Origin: SKVR01 sp964453995
GTDB taxonomy: Bacteria; Bacteroidota; Bacteroidia; Bacteroidales; UBA7960
Length of the DNA: 64,000 nt
Assembly (NCBI GenBank): GCA_964453995.1
Contig: CAYVQC010000009.1
Span: 29,357-93,356, forward strand
Direction: 5' to 3'
Of this stretch, positions 8,142-17,227 are shown in pieces. How positions within the stretch are numbered: the stretch's first letter is position 1; the number at the start of each line of letters is the position of its first letter. A model generated the notes under the pieces. That model saw nothing but the letters and a program-made list of their open reading frames with translations, searched no databases and had not been told where the DNA came from. The translations under genes were made by a program, and so were the position numbers.

Positions 8142-9242
8142 ATGTTAGATGATATTGTGTCGCCGGCTTTACTGGTAGATGAAGATAAATGCCGCCGTAA
8201 CATACGCAACATGGCGTCAAAGGCTGATTCCCCTGCAGTAAATTTCAGGCCCCATTTTAAAACCCACCAATCCCTTACAATAGGTCGATGGTTCCGGGAA
8301 GCCGGAGTCAGCAGCATTGCAGTCTCTTCATTTTCCATGGCCGAATATTTTGCCCGCGATCATTGGCAGGATATCATGGTAGCATTCCCGGTAAATATCC
8401 GCGAGGTAGAATCTATGAACCGGCTTTCTGCGCAATGTAATCTTTCTGTCTTGATCGCCGATAATGATACCGTTGAACCTCTTGGAGAAAAGGTGCTCCA
8501 CGATACCGGCTTCTATATTAAGATTGATGTGGGAAATCATCGCAGTGGCTTTTTACCGGAGCAGACTGACGCAATTGAATTCTTGCTTAAAGCTGCTGAA
8601 AGATTTCCACGGCTGAAGTTCCGTGGGTTTGTTGCCCATGCAGGGCAAACCTACCACACCGAATCGCTCAATGAAGTCCAGAAGGTTTACTCCAAAGGCT
8701 GCAGACAACTTTCAGGCCTTACCCGGCATTTTCGCGATTTTTATCCGGGCATAATTTCCTCCTGGGGCGATACACCTTCCTGCAGCCTGATAAATGATTT
8801 TGAAGGAATTGATGAGATCAGGCCTGGTAATTTTGTGTTTTATGACTTAATGCAATTTCACCTGGCCTCCTGCGACTGGGAAGACATAGCCCTTGCGGTG
8901 GCCGCACCTGTTGTGGCCCGCCGCAGCGATCGTAAAGAGGTAATCCTTTATGCAGGGGCCGTGCATTTGTCTAAAGACACTCTTTTAATCCCGGATGTAG
9001 GACATGTGTACGGTGAGGTAGTAAAACTAACTGCCAGGGGATGGGAAAGATTTCCCCAGCCTGTTTATATAAACCGGCTGTCGCAGGAGCATGGCATTTT
9101 TTATTGCCCCGACGAGCATATTGACGAATTTGCTCCTGGATCATTGGCCGGAATTATTCCCGTCCATTCCTGCCTTACCGCAGATTTGCTAAAAGACAAA
9201 TACTACAACCTGAAAACCCATCGTTTTTTTGAGCAGGAATGA
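8142..9242 (+). CDS. D-threonine aldolase / D-serine dehydratase-like PLP enzyme
   Basis: A 366-residue fold-type III (alanine-racemase-like) PLP enzyme. RPHFKTHQ near the N-terminus carries the Schiff-base lysine; VDVGNHRSGF and SWGDTPSC line the phosphate pocket. The C-terminal VHSCLTADL matches the His-x-Cys zinc pair of eukaryotic-type D-serine dehydratases, which suggests zinc-dependent D-amino acid chemistry: ammonia elimination, or retro-aldol cleavage in the D-threonine aldolase branch. The frame opens at a TTG (8118); the ATG at 8142 gives MLDDIVSPALLVDED, the normal family start. It follows ftcD on the same strand by about 106 bases. The exact substrate is not decided. Confidence 0.82.
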   Translation: MLDDIVSPALLVDEDKCRRNIRNMASKADSPAVNFRPHFKTHQSLTIGRWFREAGVSSIAVSSFSMAEYFARDHWQDIMVAFPVNIREVESMNRLSAQCNLSVLIADNDTVEPLGEKVLHDTGFYIKIDVGNHRSGFLPEQTDAIEFLLKAAERFPRLKFRGFVAHAGQTYHTESLNEVQKVYSKGCRQLSGLTRHFRDFYPGIISSWGDTPSCSLINDFEGIDEIRPGNFVFYDLMQFHLASCDWEDIALAVAAPVVARRSDRKEVILYAGAVHLSKDTLLIPDVGHVYGEVVKLTARGWERFPQPVYINRLSQEHGIFYCPDEHIDEFAPGSLAGIIPVHSCLTADLLKDKYYNLKTHRFFEQE

Positions 9243-9327
9243 CCCGGGTGTTTCCAGCGTGAAGCGCCTCGCAATGCATATTCCCCTGAAGTCATTCTGA
9301 AATTTGCAAAAAAACAACGGAAAGACT

Positions 9328-9358
9328 TTTGGGAATCCAAAACTATTTTCTATCTTTG
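9328..9358 (+). promoter_or_regulatory. Promoter of rpmH
   Basis: TTTG at 9328-9331 and TATCTTTG at 9351-9358, separated by 19 bases, fit the Bacteroidota -33/-7 consensus in both boxes. The predicted transcript starts near 9365, about 110 bases before rpmH. Confidence 0.75.
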
Positions 9359-9477
9359 CAATCCCAAAATCCGGGCTGCCAGGGCAGATAAGTTTATCAA
9401 AGAAAATCAGGCTGTTAAATTCATTTTGCAGCAAAGGCTATAACGCTGAAAGTACTCACAGCAAAATATATTAAGCA

Positions 9478-9633
9478 ATGAAAAGGACATTTCAACCATC
9501 GAGAAGACGCAGAAAAAACAAGCATGGTTTCAGAAAAAGAATGGAATCTGCCAACGGACGCAAAGTTTTGGCAGCCAGGAGAGCAAAAGGCAGAAAGAAA
9601 CTTACTGTGTCTGACGAAAAGACTCATAAGTAA
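9478..9633 (+). CDS. rpmH: 50S ribosomal protein L34
   Basis: A 51-residue, highly basic ribosomal protein. It opens with MKRTFQPSRRRRKNKHGFRK and contains RMESANGRKVLAARRAKGRKKL, the full L34 signature; a short SDEKTHK tail follows. ATG at 9478, TAA at 9631-9633. L34 is a component of the large subunit. The usual partners rnpA and dnaA are not adjacent. It has an excellent promoter upstream and a terminator immediately downstream, so it is a monocistronic unit. Confidence 0.97.
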   Translation: MKRTFQPSRRRRKNKHGFRKRMESANGRKVLAARRAKGRKKLTVSDEKTHK

Positions 9634-9663
9634 AGATTTGGTTAATCATTAATTTTGGTTATT

Positions 9664-9697
9664 AGGTTGTGTCAGTAAAAATTGATGCAACCTTTTT
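9664..9697 (+). terminator. Rho-independent terminator of rpmH
   Basis: 11-bp stem (9664-9674 with 9683-9693, two wobbles), loop GTAAAAAT, followed by TTTT. It begins 30 bases after the rpmH stop. Confidence 0.8.
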
Positions 9698-9807
9698 GGT
9701 TTATACCTGCCTGTGATTTATGCCTACATCGTTCTCCAGTATTTTATACCCGCGAATTTTAAGCAGGATTAACGATAAGACCAACTCCCGGGGCCCCATG
9801 CAGGTGA

Positions 9808-9837
9808 TTTGATAGTGAATGATTTTTCTTACTTTTG
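9808..9837 (+). promoter_or_regulatory. Promoter for the DUF4834/YfhO genes
   Basis: TTTG at 9808-9811, 18 bases, then TACTTTTG at 9830-9837. A transcript from here would have a leader of about 175 bases before the DUF4834 start; the leader contains a 29-codon reading frame at 9905-9994. Apart from this promoter and the rpmH terminator, the 388-base gap 9634-10021 shows nothing. Confidence 0.6.
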
Positions 9838-10021
9838 CCTAGTATTATGCAACCAATGTAATTTCGGTAGTTTTACGATCAGTTCACGGGAAATATAAAG
9901 TGAAATGAAAGAAACCGAAAACGTAACAAAAATTTTAAAACCACTAACAGCCCTGATAGTAAAAACCATGCACAACCTCACCGGTTTCTTTTAAAGTATC
10001 ATCTGTTAAATTTCTTTCCTT

Positions 10022-10318
10022 ATGACTCTTATAAAAATCATAGCTATATTTGTTCTGGCTTACCTGATATTCCGGTTTGTCACACTGTACATTCTTCCAT
10101 GGGCTCTTCGCTGGTTCATCAACAAACAAAAGGAAAAGTTCTACCAGCAAAACCCTCATTTCAGAAAGGATAAAGAGCCGTCAGCAAAAAAGGGTGACAT
10201 CAGATTCAGTGGCAAGGTGCATGGTACTAATGGTAAGTCTTCAGGACAAATCGGTGAATATGTGGATTATGAAGAGATCAAAGAGGACAAAAAGAAAGAC
10301 AGGGAGAAAGAATCCTGA
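10022..10318 (+). CDS. DUF4834 family small membrane protein
   Basis: A 98-residue protein with one N-terminal membrane helix (residues about 4-26, IKIIAIFVLAYLIFRFVTLY) and a charged cytoplasmic tail containing a YVDYEEIKE segment near the C-terminus. This architecture, with a tail ending in an acidic-Tyr motif, is typical of DUF4834 proteins of Bacteroidota. No biochemical function is known. The YfhO gene follows 59 bases later on the same strand and may be co-transcribed. Composition of the C-terminus is very Lys/Glu-rich. Confidence 0.7.
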   Translation: MTLIKIIAIFVLAYLIFRFVTLYILPWALRWFINKQKEKFYQQNPHFRKDKEPSAKKGDIRFSGKVHGTNGKSSGQIGEYVDYEEIKEDKKKDREKES

Positions 10319-10377
10319 TCCCTGCAAACAACAGGAGCGTACTTGAAAAATCTAACCAGTTAAAATAAATAGGAAAA

Positions 10378-12840
10378 ATGCAAAAATCTGATTGGAACAA
10401 AGTTTTGCCCTATGTGGGTGCCATTGTTATTTTTTTGATTTTAAGCCTTGGCTATGTTTATCCTGTTTTGCAGGGAAAAAGATTATTGCAATCAGACATT
10501 GTTAAGTTTGAAGGAATGGCCCGGGAGATCAAGGAATACAGAGAAGAAACCGGTAAAGAAGCCCTGTGGACCAATTCTATGTTTGGAGGCATGCCGGCTT
10601 TTCAGATCTCTGTAAAATACAGCAACAACATTTCCAACTTTTTCCATAAAGTTTTTTCCCTTGGGTTGCCTCGTCCTGCAGATATGATTTTCCTTTATTT
10701 CGCAGGATTTTTTGTTTTTCTGCTGGTAATGAAGGTCAATGTATGGATAGCATTCCTTGGGGCGTTGGCTTTTGCTTTCTCCTCCTATCATTTCATCATC
10801 ATTGAAGCCGGACATAATTCCAAGGCTCTTGCCATTGCCTATATGGCACCTGTGCTGGCCTCTATTGTGCATACCTTCAGAGGACATTACTATTCCGGTG
10901 CCATATTATTTGCCCTCTTTCTTGCTTTGCAATTGTTTTCCAACCACCTCCAGATTACTTACTATCTTTTGATAATCGTTATCTTTTACGGCATAGCAAA
11001 ATTTATACACCTGCTGGCGGAACGCAAACATTTGGTTTTTCTTAAGGCCACCGGAGTACTGGTGGTGGCAGCCATCATTGCTGTGGGTGTTAATATAGGC
11101 AACTTCTGGAGTACCTATGTGTATACTTCTGAAACTATGCGTGGTGGTACCGAGCTTACCACAGGCGAGGAGGCCAATACTTCAGGATTAAGTACTGAAT
11201 ATATCACCAACTGGAGTTACGGAATTTCAGAAACCTTTTCTTTGCTGATCCCCAATGTAAAGGGAGGCGCAACGGGTATGCTCAGCGAAAATGACCGTGC
11301 CATGGGGGCTGTTGAACCTGCCGTTCGCAGAAATATTGGGCAGGCCAATCAATACTGGGGAAACCAACCTTTTACCTCCGGGCCGGTATATGTGGGAGCC
11401 GGAATATTGTTCCTTTTCATTTTATCCCTCTTTTTTGTGAAAGGACCATTGAAGTGGGGCTTACTGATTGCTGCAATTCTTGCTGTTTTATTGTCGTGGG
11501 GAAAGAATTTCATGCCCCTTACCGAGTACTTCATCAATCATGTGCCAGGATATAATAAATTCAGGGCTGTTTCAATGACCCTGGTAATTGCAGAAATGGT
11601 GATTCCTGCCATTGCTTTTATCGGATTACATAAGCTCTTTACAGGAAAGGTAAAAATCACTTATCCTGCCTTTTTTACGGCACTGGGGCTCACAGCCGGC
11701 CTTGCCTTGTTGTTTTACCTGGCTCCCAGGACATTCTTCTCCTTCTTCAGCGATGAGGAAAGAGCGATGTTTACCGATTGGATGGCCCAGGAGCAGCAAC
11801 AACAGGCTTTCATCTTCCAGATCCGTGAAAATCTTGAAAATGCCAGGGTAGCCATTTTCAGGGCCGATGCTCTTCGCAGTGTATTTTTTGCCATGGCCAC
11901 CGCTGCAGCAGTGCTGCTTATGGCCCTGGGAAAGATTAAAAAACCATTGTTTGTAGTTGTTTTGGCCTTGTTGATTGTATTGGATATGTGGACAGTAAAC
12001 CGTCGCTATTTCGATGATACCAACTTTGTTCCCCGGCGCCAGGTAGAGAATCCTTACCAACCAACACAGGCAAACCAGCAAATCCTCAGAGATACTGATC
12101 CGCATTTCAGGGTATATAATGTTACGGTAAACAGCTTCAATGATGCCTCTACAAGTTGGTTTCACAAATCAATAGGAGGTTATCATGGCGCCAAACTGCA
12201 ACGCTACCAGGAGCTTATTGATAATCATATTACCCAGGGCAATATGGAAGTACTCAATATGCTCAATACAAAATACCTCATCGCACCCGGGCCCGATCGA
12301 CAACCAGAAGCAAGTTTGAATGAAGATGCACTGGGCAATGCCTGGTTTGCTCACGAGCTGCAATGGGTCGATAATGCTGATGAAGAGTTGAACGAACTCA
12401 ATAATATTGACCCTGAGATTACCGCCCTTATTGACACAAGATTTGCCGAAGAGGTTAACACCACCATTTTACCTCCCGAAGAGCAAGATCAAATAGAACT
12501 GGTACATTATGAACCCAATGTTCTAAAATATACCGCACAAACTTCCGGGCCAAGACTGGCTATTTTTTCCGAAGTTTATTATCCCCATGGCTGGAAGGTC
12601 TATCTGAACGGTGAGGAAACCTCTCATTTCCGGGCAAATTATATCCTCAGGGCTATGGTGTTGCCAGCGGGAAATCATGATATAGAGTTTCGTTTTGAGC
12701 CCAGGTCATTCTATACCGGGGAAACAATTGCCCTCATTTTCAGTGTTATCCTCGTTCTGGCAATGGTTGGTTACGCCATTCTGCAATGGCGGAAAACGAA
12801 TTCGAAAGGTGCTTCTTCAGATACCACCGACACATTCTGA
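10378..12840 (+). CDS. YfhO family membrane protein
   Basis: An 820-residue polytopic membrane protein with about a dozen helices. It has the YfhO family layout: an N-terminal helix, a periplasmic-side loop with SDIVKFEGM and ALWTNSMFGGMP, a multi-helix core, then a large soluble C-terminal region (about 560-790) containing the FRVYN, GYHGAKL and NTKYLI blocks and a final helix. YfhO proteins resemble GT-C-type lipid-linked glycosyltransferases and are implicated in glycosylation of envelope polymers in Firmicutes. A conventional glycosyltransferase gene follows directly, which supports a role in cell-surface glycan synthesis; this is inference. Confidence 0.85.
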   Translation: MQKSDWNKVLPYVGAIVIFLILSLGYVYPVLQGKRLLQSDIVKFEGMAREIKEYREETGKEALWTNSMFGGMPAFQISVKYSNNISNFFHKVFSLGLPRPADMIFLYFAGFFVFLLVMKVNVWIAFLGALAFAFSSYHFIIIEAGHNSKALAIAYMAPVLASIVHTFRGHYYSGAILFALFLALQLFSNHLQITYYLLIIVIFYGIAKFIHLLAERKHLVFLKATGVLVVAAIIAVGVNIGNFWSTYVYTSETMRGGTELTTGEEANTSGLSTEYITNWSYGISETFSLLIPNVKGGATGMLSENDRAMGAVEPAVRRNIGQANQYWGNQPFTSGPVYVGAGILFLFILSLFFVKGPLKWGLLIAAILAVLLSWGKNFMPLTEYFINHVPGYNKFRAVSMTLVIAEMVIPAIAFIGLHKLFTGKVKITYPAFFTALGLTAGLALLFYLAPRTFFSFFSDEERAMFTDWMAQEQQQQAFIFQIRENLENARVAIFRADALRSVFFAMATAAAVLLMALGKIKKPLFVVVLALLIVLDMWTVNRRYFDDTNFVPRRQVENPYQPTQANQQILRDTDPHFRVYNVTVNSFNDASTSWFHKSIGGYHGAKLQRYQELIDNHITQGNMEVLNMLNTKYLIAPGPDRQPEASLNEDALGNAWFAHELQWVDNADEELNELNNIDPEITALIDTRFAEEVNTTILPPEEQDQIELVHYEPNVLKYTAQTSGPRLAIFSEVYYPHGWKVYLNGEETSHFRANYILRAMVLPAGNHDIEFRFEPRSFYTGETIALIFSVILVLAMVGYAILQWRKTNSKGASSDTTDTF

Positions 12841-12937
12841 TCGGGATACCATTGTCCAATACCTTTAATGCATTTTGAAGGAGAGGAGTTTTTTTATGGA
12901 CAAGCAACGTAAGATCTGTATCGTATAAACCAGGGGT

Positions 12938-14245
12938 ATGCCGAACAAGGAAAAAGTACTCATTATCAGTTATTACTGGCCCCCCAGTGGGGGGCCGGGA
13001 GTACAGCGCTGGATGAAATTTGTGAAGTATATGCCCCTGTTTGGACTGCAGCCTGTGGTTGTGACTGTTGACCCGTACCAGGCAACCTATCCTGTTACCG
13101 ATCCGGGGTTGGCACAAGAAGTGGATCCCAGCGTGCAGGTTTACAAAACCCCTACCCGGGAGCCTTATGCCCTGTACAAAAAAATCTTCCGCAAAAAACA
13201 AGTTCCTTATTCGGGGTTTACCAATGAAGGCAACGAAGGGATCTCTTCTGCCCTATCAAGATTTATCAGGGGCAATCTCTTTATTCCCGATGCACGAAAA
13301 GGGTGGAACCCCTATGCAGTAAGAAAAGCTGCTCAACTTATTGAGCAATGTAATATCAAATTGCTCATTACTACAAGTCCGCCCCATTCTACGCAACTGG
13401 CAGGGCTAAAACTAAAATCATTGTTTCCCCACCTTAAGTGGATTGCCGATTTGCGTGATCCCTGGACCGACATCTTTTATTACCAGAAGATGCACCATCT
13501 GCCCTTTGCCCGAAAACTTGACCTTGCCCTGGAAAAAAGTGTGCTGAACAAAGCCGATGTGGTAGTTACCGTAAGCGATCATTTGAAATCAATCTTTGAG
13601 AAAAAGCAGAATGAGGGCCATCCCAGCCCACTGGTGGTCATTCCCAACGGGTTTGACCCGGATGATTTCCAGGGTTTTAATGTTGAGCCGGAGAAAGGAA
13701 TTTTTACCATCGGTTATACTGGCACATTATCAGACAGCTACAATCTATCTGCCTTCATAAAGGCTCTTGAAAGATTACTATCAAAGGGGAATTATAATTT
13801 GCGTATGAATGTTGCCGGACATATAAGCTCCCAGTGGTCGGATAAGCTCAGCGATGTACTTGTGGGCAGACTGGTAAACCAGGGGCATGTAAATCACAGG
13901 CAGGCCATCGGTACCATGCTGCAATCCGACCTGTTGCTGCTGGTCATTCCGCAGATGCAGCAAAATGAGGGGATCATTACGGGGAAGATCTTCGAATACC
14001 TGGCCGCCAGGCGACCGGTTTTGGGCATTGGCCCCTTGAAGGGCGATGCAGCAAGTGTTCTCGGCCAAACCAAAAGTGGCCGCATGTTCGACTTTGATGA
14101 TCACGAGGGGATAGAAAATTTCCTGCTAGATTTTATGGAAGGAAAAAGCCGTTTTGAACCCGATTTCAATATGGTAAATTCTTACTCGAGAAAAGCACTT
14201 ACTTCAAAGCTTGCTTCCATTGCCTCCGATTTACTTCAGGAATGA
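12938..14245 (+). CDS. Glycosyltransferase family 4
   Basis: A 435-residue GT-B-fold enzyme. The N-terminal YYWPPSGGPGVQRWMKF loop binds the acceptor or donor diphosphate, IADLRDPWTD closes the first domain, and the C-terminal half has VIPNGFDPDDF, GYTGTLS and the E-x7-E-type donor site NEGIITGKIFEYLAARRPV. Such enzymes move a sugar from a nucleotide donor to a lipid-linked or polysaccharide acceptor with retention. The gene lies 97 bases after the YfhO gene, on the same strand. Its 3' end converges on the HELGH membrane protease gene 29 bases away. Donor and acceptor are unknown. Confidence 0.88.
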   Translation: MPNKEKVLIISYYWPPSGGPGVQRWMKFVKYMPLFGLQPVVVTVDPYQATYPVTDPGLAQEVDPSVQVYKTPTREPYALYKKIFRKKQVPYSGFTNEGNEGISSALSRFIRGNLFIPDARKGWNPYAVRKAAQLIEQCNIKLLITTSPPHSTQLAGLKLKSLFPHLKWIADLRDPWTDIFYYQKMHHLPFARKLDLALEKSVLNKADVVVTVSDHLKSIFEKKQNEGHPSPLVVIPNGFDPDDFQGFNVEPEKGIFTIGYTGTLSDSYNLSAFIKALERLLSKGNYNLRMNVAGHISSQWSDKLSDVLVGRLVNQGHVNHRQAIGTMLQSDLLLLVIPQMQQNEGIITGKIFEYLAARRPVLGIGPLKGDAASVLGQTKSGRMFDFDDHEGIENFLLDFMEGKSRFEPDFNMVNSYSRKALTSKLASIASDLLQE

Positions 14246-14274
14246 TGTGGCAGGAGCAGCATTAAGACCCACCG

Positions 14275-15204
14275 TTAATACCATGCCGGGTTAATGAGCC
14301 CCTTTCCTCTTACAATGCTATAGCCTGACAAGGCAAGATAGGAAACGACGAAATTTAATCCTGATACGATGGAGGCAAAAACAAATAATGCCCCGAAAGT
14401 CCCCACCCATCTGTTGATGCCGGAAGAATAGCTTTCAATTTTTATATAGTTCCACCAGTGGCCAAAATGACTGCTGATGCCAGTTGCTTCCAGACCCAAA
14501 ACCACCACGTTAAACAACAGAAAGAATATAATCAGGGAGATCAGCCCCCCGGTAGCGCCCTTTATATCAGGAGGACTGAGTTCCATATGCGATGAAATAC
14601 AAATGGCCAGGTACAAAAATATCCAGAATCTGTAATCACTGAAATTGGATGTATCGAAAAGACTGGTAAGAGTGGTTTGCGAGGTGATCCAGATAGAGCG
14701 CAAAGCAGCAGTATATTCTCCCTGTACTCCCGCCACCAGCGTTTGCCCTTGCTGCTCCATACCCGAAAGGATGGGTTCCCTGTTGGGGACTAAAAAATAC
14801 AAGGCACCATAAAGTACCATTGCCCCAAAGATAATAGGTCCCATTCCAATAAAAAAGTTTCCGATGCGCTGATAGGTGCTGCCGGGGTTATAGGAATGAT
14901 TGACATATCCCAAGGTGCCATCTGTTGAATTGGGAGTGTATAGCTTAATTTCGTTGATACGGTGGCGAAAAACAATGCAAAAGAGTGCATGACCAAGTTC
15001 ATGTACCGGAGTGCCTATCCAACCCGTAACAAAAACATCCATTTTATGCCCTACCGTTTTTACATAGGTAAGCCTGGTGAAGCGGGCAAACAAATAAAGA
15101 ATCAGCCCGAAAACAAAGAGCAGGCCCAATAGCCAGATCAATTGACTGAAAGTGGTTGCCACCACCAGCCTGAAAAATTCAAGAATACTGTTCAATTCCC
15201 CCAT
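14275..15204 (-). CDS. Membrane-embedded M50-like metalloprotease homologue
   Basis: A 309-residue polytopic membrane protein. TPVHELGHALF gives an HExxH zinc motif (His68, Glu69, His72) at the start of a helix, as in M50/site-2-protease-like peptidases, preceded by a helix at residues about 21-42 and followed by at least five more. The third zinc ligand of true S2P enzymes (an NPDG-type motif) is not obvious, although DIKGA near residue 215 is a candidate. No PDZ domain is present. No substrate or partner is adjacent. It may be an intramembrane protease or an inactive-looking relative; activity is unproven. Confidence 0.65.
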   Translation of the reverse strand: MGELNSILEFFRLVVATTFSQLIWLLGLLFVFGLILYLFARFTRLTYVKTVGHKMDVFVTGWIGTPVHELGHALFCIVFRHRINEIKLYTPNSTDGTLGYVNHSYNPGSTYQRIGNFFIGMGPIIFGAMVLYGALYFLVPNREPILSGMEQQGQTLVAGVQGEYTAALRSIWITSQTTLTSLFDTSNFSDYRFWIFLYLAICISSHMELSPPDIKGATGGLISLIIFFLLFNVVVLGLEATGISSHFGHWWNYIKIESYSSGINRWVGTFGALFVFASIVSGLNFVVSYLALSGYSIVRGKGLINPAWY

Positions 15205-15307
15205 TATGATTCTGGTTAGTGTTTTCGGGCACTAAAATAACTGATTTCGGGTAACAAAGCCAATGAGGTAACAAATAAAATTGTGAGAATCAGGGATGGT
15301 AGAAACG

Positions 15308-15344
15308 AAAAAAGGATTACAACCCTAAGTTGCAATCCTTTTTT
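15308..15344 (-). terminator. Terminator following tRNA-Val (works on either strand)
   Basis: A 16-bp stem, A6GGATTACAAC pairing with GTTGCAATCCT6 around a 5-base loop, T-rich on both sides. It lies 6 bases past the tRNA 3' end on the minus strand. Confidence 0.85.
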
Positions 15345-15349
15345 CAACG

Positions 15350-15424
15350 TGGGACGTACAAGATTCGAACCTGTGACCTCATGCCTGTCAAGCATGCGCT
15401 CTAAACCTACTGAGCTAACGTCCC
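15350..15424 (-). tRNA. tRNA-Val (GAC anticodon)
   Basis: Cloverleaf on the minus strand: 7-bp acceptor GGGACGT/ACGTCCC, D arm with AGCTCAG, anticodon stem CATGC/GCATG around the loop TTGACAG, T arm with GGTTCGAAT. The loop places U33 before GAC, so the anticodon is GAC, reading GUC valine codons. A discriminator A is at 15350; the CCA end is not encoded. Confidence 0.9.
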
Positions 15425-15505
15425 GGTTAAATAGTTTTCAATACCCATCGAATTCTTCAGGCGGGCTATTGCGCTTTGGAGCTTGCTTTACCTGAAACGG
15501 GAATA

Positions 15506-15513
15506 CAAAAGTA
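15506..15513 (-). promoter_or_regulatory. -7 box upstream of tRNA-Val
   Basis: TACTTTTG on the minus strand, matching TAnnTTTG, about 82 bases before the tRNA. TTTG at 15537-15540 (minus) is 23 bases upstream, a long spacing. It suggests the tRNA is transcribed independently of the carboxylase genes. Confidence 0.5.
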
Positions 15514-15542
15514 TGAAAAAATGTATTTCCGAAAGCCAAACT

Positions 15543-17072
15543 CTACAAAGGAATATTTCCGTGTTTTTTGGCAGGAACTGTTTCCCGCTTATTCTCGGTC
15601 ATTTCCAGTGCCTGGATAAGTTTCAGGCGTGTCTGACGGGGATAGATAATCTCATCGATATGCCCCGACTCTGCAGCTTTGTAGGGTGAGCAAAACTTGT
15701 CGCGGTATTCCTCGGTAGCTTTAACCTTTTCTTCATCGTTGAGTTTGTTGCGGTAAATAATATTTACAGCACCATCGGGGCCCATTACAGCAATTTCGGC
15801 TGTAGGATACGCGTAATTCACATCGGCTCCCAGGTGCTTGCTGGCCATCACTACATATGCTCCTCCGTATGATTTGCGAGTGATAACGGTAATTTTGGGC
15901 ACAGTGGCTTCGGCGTATGCATATAAAAGTTTTGCCCCATGCTTTATGATACCGCCCAGTTCCTGGTCTACCCCCGGCAAAAAGCCAGGCACATCGCAGA
16001 AGGTGATGATGGGGATGTTAAAGGCATCGCAGAATCTAACGAACCGGGCCCCCTTAAGTGATGCGGCAATATCCAGAACACCGGCCAGCATTGCTGGTTG
16101 GTTGGCTACAATGCCTACGGGCTTGCCATTGAGACGGGCAAAACCCGTGATAATGTTTTGGGCATAGTGCGGCTGTACCTCGAAAAAGTTGTAATCGTCA
16201 GCCACGGCGGTGATGATCTCCATCATGTCATAAGGCTTGTTGGGATCAGAGGGTACAAGCTCGCGCAGTTTCATCTCTTCGCGATGGGGAGAATCAGTGC
16301 AGGGTTTTACCGGGGGATCTTCCATGTTATTGGAAGGCAAATAGCTTATCAGCTCACGGATCATCATCATGGCCTGTTCATCATCATCGGCAGTGAAATG
16401 TGCCACACCACTTTTTGAGTTGTGGGTCATGGCTCCGCCGAGCTCTTCTTTGGTAACATCTTCGTGGGTAACAGTTTTGATCACATCAGGCCCGGTAACA
16501 AACATATAACTGGTTTTGCGTGTCATGAAGATGAAATCGGTAATGGCAGGAGAATATACTGCACCGCCGGCACAAGGGCCCAGGATGGCACTGATCTGGG
16601 GTACAACACCACTGGCGCGTACATTACGGATGAAGATGTCGCCATACCCGGCAAGACTTTCCACCCCTTCCTGTATGCGGGCACCCCCACTGTCGTTAAG
16701 ACCGATGATGGGGGCTCCCATCTTAACAGCAAGGTCCATAATCTTGGTAACTTTGTTGGCATTGGCACGGCTGAGGGAGCCGCCAAAGACAGTAAAATCC
16801 TGGGCAAATACATAGACCAACCTGCCGTCGATCTTGCCGTAACCTGTCACTATTCCGTCACCGGGAATGGGCTCGGTATTAAAATCAGGATTTTTACTGG
16901 TGACAAACTTATCGATCTCAACAAAAGTATCAGGATCCAGCAGGTCCCTGATACGCTCGCGGGCAATTTTTCGCCCCGATGCATGGATCTTGTCTATCTT
17001 TTCCTGTCCGCCGCCCATTTCGGCAGATTTGTGCATTTGGGTTAGCTTGTCGATTTTTTGTTTTGTATCCAT
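15543..17072 (-). CDS. Acyl-CoA carboxylase carboxyltransferase (beta) subunit, MmdA/PccB type
   Basis: A 509-residue carboxyltransferase of the crotonase-like fold in two halves. The N-half contains GGGQEKIDKIHASGR, the acyl-CoA pocket GLNDSGGARIQEG and GPCAGGAVYSPA; the C-half contains FCDVPGFLPG, ITRKSYGGAY and the MGPDGAVNIIYR block. Length and sequence fit propionyl-CoA carboxylase beta or methylmalonyl-CoA decarboxylase alpha. It transfers carboxybiotin's CO2 to or from an acyl-CoA. The biotin carrier and biotin carboxylase genes lie upstream on the same strand, so the three make one enzyme. meaB elsewhere in the window favours the propionyl/methylmalonyl-CoA pathway. Confidence 0.93.
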   Translation of the reverse strand: MDTKQKIDKLTQMHKSAEMGGGQEKIDKIHASGRKIARERIRDLLDPDTFVEIDKFVTSKNPDFNTEPIPGDGIVTGYGKIDGRLVYVFAQDFTVFGGSLSRANANKVTKIMDLAVKMGAPIIGLNDSGGARIQEGVESLAGYGDIFIRNVRASGVVPQISAILGPCAGGAVYSPAITDFIFMTRKTSYMFVTGPDVIKTVTHEDVTKEELGGAMTHNSKSGVAHFTADDDEQAMMMIRELISYLPSNNMEDPPVKPCTDSPHREEMKLRELVPSDPNKPYDMMEIITAVADDYNFFEVQPHYAQNIITGFARLNGKPVGIVANQPAMLAGVLDIAASLKGARFVRFCDAFNIPIITFCDVPGFLPGVDQELGGIIKHGAKLLYAYAEATVPKITVITRKSYGGAYVVMASKHLGADVNYAYPTAEIAVMGPDGAVNIIYRNKLNDEEKVKATEEYRDKFCSPYKAAESGHIDEIIYPRQTRLKLIQALEMTENKRETVPAKKHGNIPL

Positions 17073-17227
17073 TTTTCAAGTTTTTACTCCGAAGACAAAG
17101 AGACGCAGTGTTTATTTAAAGTTACCCTGGTTTCCTGTCTTTGATTAAAAGTTGTTCACAAATCTTTTGAATCCATCTTTTAAAGTGGCGTATTGAGATA
17201 ATCTGATTTCTCCCTCTCAGCGGTTAC

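Noticed and set aside
15350..15424. tRNA-Asp as an alternative reading of the tRNA
   Set aside because: The loop is TTGACAG with U33 directly before GAC, giving anticodon GAC (Val). A GTC anticodon would need a shifted loop that breaks the CATGC/GCATG stem.
16422..17045. 207-codon plus-strand frame inside the carboxyltransferase gene
   Set aside because: Antisense to a clear carboxyltransferase; no domain and no promoter.
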